From the NCBI GenBank assembly GCA_963580285.1, contig OY757014.1, forward strand, positions 19,012,088 to 19,076,087: a DNA stretch of 64,000 bases. Reading direction: 5' to 3'. Below the pieces are notes generated by a model that saw only the letters and a program-made list of their open reading frames with translations, was not told the DNA's origin and did not search any database. Within the stretch, counting starts at the first letter, position 1, and each line of letters begins with the position of its first letter. The DNA is from Lucinisca nassula. Taxonomy: Eukaryota > Mollusca > Bivalvia > Lucinida > Lucinidae. Below are positions 9,701-19,616 of this stretch, piece by piece. Position numbers and translations under genes: made by a program.

Positions 9701-10127
9701 TGGGCTATGCCTTAATGATCATAACCTTTCATTTCGAATGTACATTTGGATAAAACTACTTCAAACCCTCAAGCAATGCAGTTTCGCTGTCCTTTATACC
9801 CAAAATACTCCAAATATTCTGACACTTTGACTAACACTGTAATTAGGAGCCACCTTTGAACAATAGGACCGATTCAGTGTCCGACCTGGTGAAGTTGTTC
9901 ACTGGTAAAATGATAAAGTGTAAACCTGTATGAGCAGTGTGATTAGAGTCTACTTTGTTTACAGTTTTTACAGCAGTAGTATAACAAAGGTTGTTGAAAA
10001 ATTAGATATAAATAAACTTTCCTGCATCTGACAGCTGTGTATTTATGGATACATTCATGATAATTAATTATTCAAACTTTTACAGTATACTATAAAATGG
10101 TACAGAAAAAAAAAATAGCACACACTA

Positions 10128-10400
10128 TGGACCAGTTGTTCAAAACTTATGACGTCTCCAAAATAACCTATAGAGTGTGGACTGGAACATTAAACCTCAA
10201 ATCAAACAAACAATTCAAAACTTATGACATCATTAAGTAACGTATCATTAAAACTTTGATCAATTAATATAGCAAATCTGCTAATATTTTTGTTGAAAAA
10301 TGTGAGCAGCTTTTATGTATATTAGATGTTATGCTTGCTGGAACAGTTAACATTTTGACCAGTAAAGAGCTTGTTAACATAGATCTTGTGCAGACAACAT
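10128..10400. mobile_element. MITE U (GGGCCAGTTGTTCAAAA) with inserted SINE fragment
   Basis: The left part, ACCAGTTGTTCAAAACTTAT, matches MITE U at 28737, 29393 and 61213. The element continues after the insertion as CAAAACTTATGACATCATT and AAAACTTTGATCAATTAATA. Its right end is degraded into a short repeat array. Confidence 0.6.
10154..10213 (+). mobile_element. 60 bp SINE B 3' end with 15 bp target duplication
   Basis: The insert contains GTCTCCAAAATAACCTATAG, ATTAAACCTCAAATCAAAC and the tail. It is flanked by TTCAAAACTTATGAC at 10139-10153 and 10214-10228. Truncation happened during insertion. Confidence 0.85.
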
Positions 10401-10512
10401 ACCGGTAGTATCTTGTGGCACAAGATATTATCTTGTTCGCACAACTTAATATCTTGTGCGGACAACAACATATCTTGTTTGCAGAACTTTATATCTTGTT
10501 CGCACAACAAAT
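10385..10512. repeat. Short tandem array of ATCTTGTTCGCACAAC-like units
   Basis: About five irregular copies of a 25-30 bp unit built on TATCTTGTTCGCACAAC. Confidence 0.75.
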
Positions 10513-10527
10513 TAAAAAAAATAATTT

Positions 10528-10795
10528 CATGGCTGCATGATGTTTCCACGCAGAGCTGAAATCAACCGCACACAAGTACTGGTAAACTGCTTAGAGGATC
10601 TAAGCCTTCCCAGGCAAAGCGGTGTGAGTCATCCATACTTATAAACCCTATTGGTTTCATTGGGCCACAGGGCTTCAGATGCCATTTCATCTCAATGTCG
10701 GGTAAAAATCCCACAAAATTGGAAGTGACATCTCCAAAATGACCTATACAGTGTTGACTGGGGGCATTAAATCTCAAATCAAACAAACAAAATAT
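10528..10795 (+). mobile_element. SINE B, nearly full length
   Basis: It runs from GGCTGCATGATGTTTCCACG through GCTTAGAGGATCTAAGCC and CACAAAATTGGAAGTGACAT to TCAAATCAAACAAACAAAA. Confidence 0.85.
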
Positions 10796-11299
10796 CTTTT
10801 CTTGGGCTCTTTGTAGCTTCTCCTATCATTTATTCCAAGACTTCAATACCAGAGTAGTGAGGAACAATCACCATGGTAAAAGCAGTTGAACTGTCCATGT
10901 TTTATTGTATATTCTGAGACTTATCATCAATCATGGCTTTGTCTTCCAGTTGATTAGGCTCTCTGCTAGCTGTCTTTTCTTTCACTATACATTTATGTGT
11001 CACTCAAAACTTGCTATAAGCCTTGCAAATACCAATATACAATTATACTGTTTTTATGAGAAAATCAGAGAGGCGCCTAGGCTGATGGCAGCTTCATTGG
11101 TAAGACTTGGGGGTTCCCATTTCAGATCAGACTGACTGTAACTTAATGGCCAGTGAATATGTAAATGGCTTACTGTATTTACCAGACAGGCCTTAACAAA
11201 AAGTGTAGACCCAGACAAGAAACTGCAGAATGAGGCATCTAATAAGGGTCTGTCATGCATCCAGCTATATTAGACACAACACTGGGTAGAAAATTGTAC

Positions 11300-11585
11300 T
11301 TCTTCAACCCATCGTGGCTTGGAGAAAAAGACTGGGCTGCATGGTGCTTCCATGCAGAGCTGAAACTGACCATACATGAGTACTGGTAAACTGCTTAGAA
11401 GGACTAAGCCTGCCCAGGCAAAGTGGTGTGAGTCAGACTAGCCTTTTGGTTTCATTGGGCGGCAGGGCTTGAGATGTCATTTCATCTCAATGCCGGGTAA
11501 AAGTCCGACAAAGTTGGAAGCAACGTCTCCAAAACGACCTAAATAATGTTGACGGGGATGTTAAACCTCAGTTCAAACAAACAAA
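11300..11585 (+). mobile_element. SINE B, nearly full length
   Basis: It runs from CTTCAACCCATCGTGGCTTG, GGCTGCATGGTGCTTCCATG through GCTTGAGATGTCATTTCATC to GACGGGGATGTTAAACCTC and the CAAACAAACAAA tail. Confidence 0.85.
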
Positions 11586-11680
11586 ATGTGGTTGTTCAAA
11601 TCGAAAGGAGATGAGGTGTCTGAATACTTAGGATAAATACAGTATTACATTTTTTTAGATTAGTATAATCTTTCAAAAGA

Positions 11681-11938
11681 GCCCGCCTCAGATGCTGAGT
11701 TGGATGCGCGTCTGACTGGTGATCAGGAGGTTGTGGGTTCAATTCCTGCCGAGGTCGGCAACATTCTTTCGTGGAGACTGATCATGAAATCTATTCTATG
11801 GTCATTCTCTCTCTTCCGCTAATTCAAGAAGGGCAGTTGTCAGTTTCTGGCGAAAGACTGCATTGTATGTGTTTCCAACACAGTGGCAGGTGAAAGTCCC
11901 TAAAAATTGGAAACAAGGTCTCCGAAATGACCTTAAAA
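11681..11938 (+). mobile_element. tRNA-derived SINE, family C
   Basis: The head is tRNA-like (GAGTTGGATGCGCGTCTGAC, B box GGGTTCAATTCC). The body GTCGGCAACATTCTTTCGTG matches the copy at 50909. The 3' part (AATTGGAAACAAGGTCTCCG, AATGACCTTAAAAG) matches the end of SINE B. Confidence 0.8.
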
Positions 11939-12240
11939 GTTTGTTTGTTTGTTTGATTTTAGGTTTAACGTCCCCTTCGACACTGTTAAGGTAATTTTGG
12001 AGACTTTGCTTCCAATTTTGTAGGACTTTTACCTGACATTGAGATGAAATTACATCTCAAGCCCTGTCGCCCAATAAAACCAATAGGTTTATAAACATGG
12101 ACAGTCCGACTCTCACCGCTTTGCCTGGGCAGGCTTAGATCCTCTAAGCAGTTTACCAGTACTTGTGTGCAGGTCAATTTCGCTCTGAGTGGCAGCATCA
12201 TGCAGCCAATCTATTTCTTAAAGCCCTGATGTGCGGGGGT
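11939..12240 (-). mobile_element. SINE B, full length
   Basis: The plus strand shows TTTGTTTGTTTGTTTGATTT, GTTTAACGTCCCCTTCGAC, GCAGGCTTAGATCCTCTAA and CATCATGCAGCCAATC. Flanks resemble each other (CCTTAAAAGT and ACCTAAAAAGT), a possible diverged duplication. Confidence 0.85.
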
Positions 12241-12625
12241 GGTACCTAAAAAGTGTTAAAGGGGATATAAAATCTCAATTCAAACAAACAAAAACCAATA
12301 CATTAAAACTAAGGGATCCCTCGGCCAATCAGAACCTAGGGTAAACTAAGGGTTGGAATACTATTCAGAATCTGTACAAATAAATTTTTTTTTTCCTTTC
12401 ATATGCAGTGCCACAATGGAGAAAGTCTGTTAAACACCTGAACTTTACTGCCACTACTTTTTCTGTTTGATTAATTCATTATTGCAACAGTTGTTTGATT
12501 GTTTTTTTTTAACAGAACATAACTTTATTGAGGTTAAACTCAGGCCACTTGCAGGTGGCAGATGGTGTGGAGCATAATATACAAACAGGTGACATGTGAT
12601 AAACAGACATATTTCATCACTAAAA
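12241..12625. other. No gene seen
   Basis: A short SINE B 3' remnant lies at 12250-12293 (GTGTTAAAGGGGATATAAAA, AACAAACAAAA tail). The rest is AT-rich and unassigned. Confidence 0.5.
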
Positions 12626-12882
12626 CATGCCTATACAAATGTATTGAGAATTTTTCCACCAAAGAAGGAGAAAATTTCATATAGAAATTTTAATGTTCCT
12701 CATATCCGGCCAAAATACAAATCGTTGGTACCCGTTAGGCCCACCTCATTGAGGCGGTTCCAAACAGGCACCCACAACCCATGCCCCCAGCCAGAAACAG
12801 GAAAAATAATGTGTACCCCTGTAAACCCAGTCTTGCTATATAAAAGTGGGGTTCAAGGGGTTCAAAATTTTAAAGGCATGTA
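12626..12882. mobile_element. MITE Q, diverged copy
   Basis: It starts CATGCCTATACAAATGTATT and ends AAAATTTTAAAGGCATGT. The palindromic centre is GCCCACCTCATTGAGGCGG, and the TATATAAAAGTGGGGTTCAA block near the right end is characteristic. Confidence 0.7.
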
Positions 12883-12972
12883 CCCCTGATGTAAACAAGC
12901 AAATACAACAATGAAAGTGAAATATGAAGTGAAAGTGAACACATCACATTACCAGGCCTATGCAATATAGTA

Positions 12973-13643
12973 AACTAGAAATGCGTCCATAGGACATGGA
13001 TGCCCCCACCTGAAAGTATGTCTATGTTCCTATTCATCCATAGAAAGTTATTGACCGTGTTTAAGTTTTGGACCATTTATATGCCGTTTGACCTCTAAGT
13101 ATGACCTTGACCTTGGAGGTACAGATCTGGGTTTGCACGTGACACGTTGTCTCATGATGGTTAGGGTAACATTTCTTCAAAATAATTTCAAAATCCATCC
13201 AGAAATAAGAAAGTTATTGACTGCGTTTAAGTTTCAGACCCCTTTTTTTTACCTTTGACCTCTAAGTATGACCTTGACCTTGGAGGTACAGACCTGGGTT
13301 TGCACGTGACACATAGTCTCATGATGGTTAACATTTCTTCAAATTAATTTCAAAATCCATCCAGAAATAAGTAAGTTATTGGCTGCGTTTAAGTTTCGGA
13401 CCCTATTTTTTACCTTTGACCTCTAAGTATGACCTTGACCTTGGAGGTATGGACCTGGGTTTTGCATGTGACACGTCCTCTTATGATGGTTAACATTTCT
13501 GCCGAGAAATTTTAAAATCCATCAAGAAATAAAGAAGTTATTGACTGCGTTTAAGTTTCGGACGCACGGATGCATGGACGGACTGACGGACAGGGGCAAG
13601 CTATATGCCCTTTCCACCATTCTTTGAATGGCGGGGGCATAAA
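12973..13643. mobile_element. Pearl-like element with ~120 bp tandem repeats
   Basis: The 5' end is a small hairpin (GTCCATAGGACATGGATGCC) followed by CCCCAC. The interior holds about four ~120 bp units with TGACCTCTAAGTATGACCTT and GACCTTGGAGGTACAGACCT. The 3' end is GGACGGACTGACGGACAGG, then a hairpin (CCACCATTCTTTGAATGGCG) and GGGGGCATAA. Confidence 0.75.
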
Positions 13644-13654
13644 AAGAACTGTGG

Positions 13655-13800
13655 ATCCCACTAGAACCATCACATTTAGGTGGTTCTACAAGCCAGCCAC
13701 ACTCCACACCCATAACAGGTACAGGAAAAAATAATGTCTACCCCTGAAAATACCACTCCCTCCTACATAAGTTGGGGTTGTTGGGGTCTTGATCACAGAT
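13655..13800. repeat. Diverged T/Q-type palindromic remnant
   Basis: ACTAGAACCATCACATTTAG with AGGTGGTTCTACAAG forms a degenerate T-core, and TGTCTACCCCTGAAAATACC resembles the right half of MITE Q. Confidence 0.4.
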
Positions 13801-13898
13801 CACATAGACCTGTTAATGTGAAGTTCTTAAAAAAAGAAAAAAAAAAAAAGAAATTGAGAGAGAAACATAATAATAACAGGGGCATGTAGTGTGATAAA

Positions 13899-14201
13899 TT
13901 ACAGAAAACTTAAGCTTGAAAATGTCTTCATTGTGATTTCAGTAAAGCAAGATAATTTGATGAGAAGATTTTTATCTTCCGTAGACAATAGCTCCTTGAA
14001 TTTAATAATATTGGGGTGTTTGTAAAAATATGAGGGTAAAAACTTTTTTCCCTCTGATTTGAAATGATTGCATACAAAAAGATAGTGAAATTCATCACCA
14101 ATATCATTTTTCTCACAAAGGGTACACTTTCTTTCTTCCAAAGGGACCAGTCTGTTTCTCATATGTGTTGTGCTGGATAAGTAATCATTATGGAAACACA
14201 T
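13899..14201 (-). pseudogene. C-terminal fragment of a LINE reverse transcriptase polyprotein
   Basis: A 100-residue open frame whose first 40 residues include RNRLVPLEERKCTLC and GDEFHYLFVC. The pattern CxxC...HxxxxC with a preceding basic stretch is what I associate with the cysteine/histidine tail found after the RT in many animal LINE ORF2 proteins. No RT core lies upstream: a SINE B sits at 14213, so the element is cut off or lost. The family cannot be fixed from this piece. The frame looks undamaged over its length. Confidence 0.55.
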
Positions 14202-14212
14202 CCGTGTGATAT

Positions 14213-14521
14213 TTGATTTGTTTGATTGATTTGAAGTTTAACATCCCCGTCAACACTGTATAGGTCATTTTGGAGATCTTGCTTCCAATTTTGTGGGACT
14301 TTTACCGGACATTGAGAAGAAATGACAACTCAAGCCCTGTCACCCAATGAAACCAATAGGGTTTATAAGCATGGACGGTCTGACTGGCACTGCTTTGCCT
14401 TGGCAGGCTTAGATCCTCTAAGCGGTTTACCAGTACACATGTGCGATCGGTTTCAGCTCGGCGTGGAAGCATCGTGCAGCCCATCCATTTCTTCAAGCCC
14501 TGGTGGGCAGGAGCCAATCAA
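14213..14521 (-). mobile_element. SINE B, full length, TSD TGTGATAT
   Basis: The plus strand shows TTTGATTTGAAGTTTAACATC, then the full SINE B to CAAGCCCTGGTGGGC. The 8 bp duplication TGTGATAT lies at 14205-14212 and 14522-14529. Confidence 0.85.
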
Positions 14522-14690
14522 TGTGATATAGTGCATTCTTTCATACTTCCAAATGATGAAAATTTGTAGTATTTTTTTTTATTTTCACTCAAGCATAGGT
14601 TGCAGGTGCTCATTAAAACCACCTCATTGAGGCGGTTTTAATGAGTACCCACAACCTATGTCTAGATCCAGTATAACACAATGGAAGAGT
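14522..14690. mobile_element. MITE T, partial
   Basis: GATATAGTGCATTCTTTCAT is the T-family end. The palindrome GGTGCTCATTAAAACCACC pairs with GGTTTTAATGAGTACC (14608-14650). The right terminus is not recognisable. Confidence 0.55.
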
Positions 14691-15149
14691 CCATAAGTAT
14701 AAAATGGGTAAAAAGACATTTCTTCCAGCTGTTTTTTTTTTTTTTTTTTGCTGTTGTTGTTGTTAAAAACGTATCTTGATATTGATACTTAAAAGTGCGT
14801 AATCTGACTTCACACATTAGCGCAATTTAATACTTTTTGGCAGCCTTGAAAAAAATTGCCAGCACATTCAACTGGTTTATTATAAATTCTTGTGTAAATT
14901 GATCCAATTTTTATATCAATAAATAATGACTGAAAATTGATTATATATTTCAATAAATTTTATCCATAATCTTCACCTCAGGACATCAATCAAATAGATG
15001 GGTCTTTTATTATGTACTAATAATACACCAAGATTTAATAACAGTTGCATTTTGTTTTTCAAACTTCAATATTTTTATTACTTTTTGGCAAGACACACAT
15101 TGTTGTATTGATAATGATATAGCACAAGTTCATGGTAAATGTCTTGTTA
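14691..15149. other. AT-rich unassigned sequence
   Basis: A T17 run near 14731 and a (TGT)n stretch are visible. No gene or known repeat was recognised. Confidence 0.5.
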
Positions 15150-15174
15150 TTAACCCTTATCCTGCTGAACACCA

Positions 15175-15526
15175 TTACGCAAACACGCCTATACAAATAC
15201 ATTGCCACTTTATTGCCAAAAAACGAAAATTTTAAGATGAAAAATTGTGATATTTTTCTTATTTCTGCTCAAAATATAGATTGTGGATACTCGTTAGACA
15301 TAGGTTGTGGGTACTCATTAGAACCACCTCATAACTCAATGAGGTGGTTAATGAGCACCCTCAACCTATGCTTGAGTGAAAATAAAAAAAATACCACAAC
15401 GAGTACCCACAATCTATATTTTAGAGCAGAAATAAGAAAAATAAGGTATACCCCCAGAAACCCCAGTTTTACTATGTAAAAGTGGGGTTCAAGAGGGTCA
15501 AAATTATATAGGCGTGTTTTCGTGAT
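15175..15526. mobile_element. MITE Q nested in P1
   Basis: It runs from TTACGCAAACACGCCTATAC to TATATAGGCGTGTTTTCGTG. The TATGTAAAAGTGGGGTTCAA block and AAAATATAGATTGTGG/CCACAATCTATATTTT arms are intact apart from the T insertion. Confidence 0.8.
15298..15398. repeat. T-core palindrome inserted in an arm of MITE Q
   Basis: The 101 bp insert holds ATAGGTTGTGGGTACTCATT and its partner (GAGCACCCTCAACCTATG). It interrupts the Q arm between CTCGTTAG and ACGAGTACCC. A central ACTCA repeat has slightly changed the loop. Confidence 0.65.
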
Positions 15527-15757
15527 GAAAAACTCCTACCTTTGAAAACAGTGTAGATCAAGATCAGATGGCTTCTGAAGAACCAATCTGGATCAGGATC
15601 TACACTGTCATGCACTTTTTAATTTGAACATAAACAATATCAAGAATTTTAATCGGTAGACAGTCAAAAATGGGCGTGGCTAACTTGATTTATGCAGCAG
15701 AATAAGGGTTAACTCTTTCAGTCCTGTTGACTGGTACATGTAGCTATGCAACCTGTG

Positions 15758-16045
15758 TTTTGTTTGATTTTTGAGGTTTAACATCCCTGTCAACACTATA
15801 AAGGTCATTTTGGACACGTTGCTTCCAATTTTGTGGGGTTTTTACCCGACATTGAGATGAAATGACATCTCAAGCCCTGTCGCCCAATGAAACCAATAGG
15901 GTTTATAAGCATGGACGGTCCGACACTCACACCGCTTTGCCTGGGCTCAGCAGTTTACCAGTACTTGTGTGTAGGTCGGATTCAGCTCTGCGTGGAAGCA
16001 TCATGCAGCCCATATATTTCTTCAAGCCCCGATGGGCGGGGGCCA
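15758..16045 (-). mobile_element. SINE B, full length, 12 bp TSD
   Basis: It is flanked by ATGCAACCTGTG at 15746-15757 and 16046-16057. The plus strand reads TTTTGTTTGATTTTTGAGG at the tail and CCCCGATGGGCGGGGGCCA at the 5' end. Confidence 0.9.
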
Positions 16046-16264
16046 ATGCAACCTGTGCACATCCATTTGTGGAGGGAAAAGCATTGGACTCGAGATCATA
16101 ATAATAATAATAATAAAGTCTTTATTTCAAGAGGGTAACACAATTAGTACAAAACTAATCTCCCTTGTGGCCCTCAAATATTTACAAATCTACAAGAAAA
16201 ACAAGAATAAGTGACACTCATACTGTATAAAAGCATACACAAATGCATACACACCAAAGTAGAT

Positions 16265-16418
16265 AATAGTGAGTGAGTGAGTGAGTGAGTGAGTGAGTGT
16301 GAGTGAGTGAGTGAGTGAGTGAGTGAGTGAGTGAGTGAGTGAGTGAGTGAGTGAGTGAGTGAGTGAGTGGAGTGGAGTGGAGTGGAGTGGAGTGGAGTGG
16401 AGTGGAGTGAGTGAGTCA
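16265..16418. repeat. Microsatellite (GAGT)n with a GAGTG segment
   Basis: A (GAGT)n run of about 100 bp is followed by about nine GGAGT units (16369-16408). It lies in the LINE 3' UTR. The minus strand is open as Thr-His-Ser-Leu repeats; that is an artefact of the period and not a gene. Confidence 0.95.
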
Positions 16419-16570
16419 TTAAACATATACAAGAGACAAAGATTTCAAGGAACTGATGAATGATCAAATAAATGGAATGAAACACAAAATGCATGCATAC
16501 CTCACTCACGAACACACAACAAAATATTCAGTGATCTCTTAGATTCAGCTTATAGTTGCCTGGAATATCG

Positions 16571-19273
16571 TTAACTTTTCATCCATTTGATGCACCTCGA
16601 ATGAAAGGATTCAACAGAGGGTGCATTTTTAACTTGGGTAGGGAGACTGCCCCAAATGATGGGCCCTGAAAAAGCCATACTGCCCTTGTACAACTCTGTC
16701 TTGGGTTTGGGTAGAACAAAATTATCAGCTGCCATTGAGCGCAATATGTGCATTTCTGTACCATCAAGATTAAGTTGAGGGCGCCTTGAAAAAAGGTCAT
16801 TGATATATTCAGGTGTCATAGCATTAGAAACTTTAAACATAAATTTTGCTTTCCTAAAGAATATCCTTTCAGATAATGTCATTATTTTCAAATCACACAA
16901 TGACTGGTATATATTGTCTACATTATAATCCAAAATTACTATACATGCCCTCCTTTGAAGCCTTTCAATTTTTGATATATTAGATTTTGCTGTGCTTCCC
17001 CAAACAGTGTTTGCATAATCCAAATGAGGTTGGATATAACCCTTATAGAACATAAGTCTATGTTCTAAAGATAAATAGCACTTAATTTTTGAGAGTAGCC
17101 ATATATGAGTAGACATTTTTTTTGTAACTTTGCTGATGTGATCCCCCCACAAGAGATTGTTGTCAATATGTACTCCCAGGACTTTCTCATTAGATACAGT
17201 AGTTAGAGGGATGCCATTGAAGATTACACTTATATCTCTCTCCAACCTGTTTCTCCATTGTCTTGTTGTTATTAACATTGCTTTTGTCTTATCAAAGTTA
17301 ATCACCATACCGTTTTGTTTACACCATTCTGCTATATTTGACAGAGCCTTCTGTAATTTGATTTCAATTTCTTTTAGGGATGAATTAGCTTCATATATTG
17401 TGGCATCGTCTGCATAAAGATCAGTACTGACATCAGTATATAAAGGGAGATCATTTATGAAAAGGAGAAATAAGAGTGGTCCTAAAATAGAGCCTTGAGG
17501 TACTCCATGTTTAAGATATCTTTCATCCGAAAATAGATTATTGAAAGACACCTTTTGAGGTCTATATGTTAAATTTGAATTGAACCAATTTAATGATGTT
17601 TGGTTAAACTTGTACAGTTTCAATTTTTTCAATAAGATATTATGATCAACAAGATCAAAAGCTTTGCGGAAGTCCACAAGGACGGCACCAATTATTTCTC
17701 CTTTGTCAAGAGCCCTTAGCCATTTGTCTACCATGTGAATTAGAGCTGTTTCACAGGAATGATTAGTTCTAAATCCAGACTGTGCATTATAAAGTAAGTC
17801 ATACTTTACAAGAAAAACCATAAGTGTTTCGTGAACATGCTTCTCAAAGAGTTTAGAAAGAACAGGCAGAATGGATATTGGACGAAAGTTATTTGGCTCA
17901 TTAGAAGGACCTCCCTTATGTAGAGGTTTCACTTTCGCTTCCTTCCATTTTTCGGGAAAGACACCTTTTTGAATACTTAAATTGCATATGTATGTTAAAC
18001 TTTCAGAAATGGAAGGGGATGCAATTTTCAGTAACCTTGGACCTAATTCATCTGTTCCAGTTGATTTATTTACATCCAATCCATTCAGGTATTTTAGCAC
18101 TTTTTCATTACTTAAAAGGGGCATTTCAAATGTTACTTCATTTGGAATTTTACGACCACAGAATTCGCTAAGTTTTTCATGGTCTGATGGTATGATAGGC
18201 TCTTTAATATTTTCAGCTATAGTGACAAAATAATTATTAAAGGCATTTGCAACATCTATGGGATTGTCCATTTCCATATTCCCTAGTTTAATTGAATTAA
18301 CATTAGATGAATCATCTGATTTTTGTTTACCTGCACCTAATTGACTCAATATTTTCCATATAGTGCAAGGCTGGTTTTTACCTTCTTCAATTAAAGTTTG
18401 GTAGTGTGCTTTTTTAGATTGTCTGATTAAGCTGACAACTTTATTTCTCCAAATTTTGTATTGATCATTATTGCCCAATGATTTATGCCTATCTCTCATT
18501 TTTATGCCATCAATAATTTCTGGGGTTATCCAATCTGGCTGATTGATTTTTTTTACCCTATGTTGTTTCAAGGGAACATGCTTGTCTACTACATCTTTAA
18601 ACAAGGAATACCATGCCTCCAATGCATCATCAACATTGTCAAAAATTTTAATGATGTCCCAGGGTACCAATTTTAAATCTTCTATGAATTTTGTTTCATT
18701 AAAATTTTTGAAGGACCTATATTTTATAGTATGATGGGTCCCCTTTGGTTGATTAAAGTTTGTTTTGCGAGTAAAGAACACTGGATAATGATCACTTAGA
18801 CCTATGTTAGGTACATCAACATGCTGAATATTTTCTGAAAAGTTGGAATAAATGTGGTCAATTAAGGTTTCACTACTATTGGGAACTATACGAGTTGGTT
18901 CATTAACGTGCTGTATGAGCCCATGAGTATTCATATATTCTAGCCAAGGGGTTTTGATTTGCATATTCAGCAAATCGCGATTTAAATCTCCTAAGATGAA
19001 AAGCTCTTTTTCTTCCTCCATAGCCTTTTCGATCTGGTTGTCAAATGTTTCATTCCAGGCAACTGTTGATGTTGGATTTCTGTACATATGTCCAACTAAA
19101 AATGATTTGCTGTTTTTTTGAGAAATTTCAAACCACATGCTTTCAAAATTTTCATCTTCTAAATCGACCCTTCTTATACAGGAAATATCTTGTCGAACAT
19201 AAACCAGCAACCCACCTGACCCTTGTACTTTATCTTTTCTATAACACTTAAAATCTGCTATATGACAGAAATT
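16571..19273 (-). pseudogene. LINE ORF2, C-terminal 901 codons: endonuclease second half and reverse transcriptase
   Basis: This is the downstream part of ORF2, which copies LINE RNA at nicked target DNA. Counting residues from the codon at 19210, the endonuclease motifs GDLN (74-77) and SDH (139-141) are present. RT motifs follow in order: FRPISILPVLSKLFEK (442-457), VDFRKAFDLVDH (512-523), HGVPQGSILGPLLF (568-581) and the catalytic YADD (599-602). The end has the W-x-LP...FH pattern of CR1/Jockey-type proteins. The frame is open from the DIRS junction to the stop with no damage. It has no start of its own; the N-terminus lies at 23991-24350. The CR1 versus Jockey or related clade is not resolved. 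Confidence 0.9.
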
Positions 19274-19339
19274 CTACTACGTCATACAACTTCCGTAATC
19301 AAATGAGATGCGCAGTGGACCGTGCCGGTATAATTCAGT
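19274..19339 (+). repeat. DIRS left terminal repeat
   Basis: The outer 24 bases (CTACTACGTCATACAACTTC...) differ from the right end. The inner 42 bases at 19298-19339 (starting ATCAAATGAGATGCGCAG) are a perfect inverted match to 23869-23910. The outer 35 bases are an exact reverse complement of 23638-23672 in the internal complementary region. Confidence 0.92.
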
Positions 19340-19616
19340 GCATAATTGCTACTCGAAGAGAGCAGTCGCTCCGATAGAGTAGCTGACTATTGCCGGTGAT
19401 TTCGGTCCGGTGTATCGTTTTTCAATAAACTTTTTTGTTTATTTATTATAGTATAATACCTTTATTGGTATTATAAACGATACATACTTTCTAAAATTGT
19501 TATTTGTAACAATTTATATCGAAAATTGTTTAGGCAATTTTCGTCACGCATTGTCGTAAATTTAGGTTTACGGCCGGTCAGTTTGCTTTCTGGTAAATTT
19601 GACAACGTGCGGAAAA
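19340..19616 (+). promoter_or_regulatory. DIRS 5' leader
   Basis: A 277 bp untranslated stretch lies between the left repeat and the first ATG. DIRS promoters usually sit in the left terminal region, so transcription is expected to begin here, but I see no clear TATA. AT-rich blocks include ATTGTTATTTGTAACAAT, a short dyad near 19497. Confidence 0.4.

Larger units (their letters stand above)
15150..15712. mobile_element. MITE P1 broken by MITE Q, itself broken by a T-core element
   Basis: P1 ends (TTAACCCTTATCCTGCTG, GCAGAATAAGGGTTAA) enclose a P1 interior that is split by a Q element. In the right half the P1 dyad reads CAGTGTAGATCAAGATCAG... The three-level nest gives the insertion order P1, then Q, then T. 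Confidence 0.8.

Noticed and set aside
16174..16515. Open frame coding for Thr-His-Ser-Leu repeats
   Set aside because: It is a translation of the (GAGT)n microsatellite, open in all frames because the period lacks stops.
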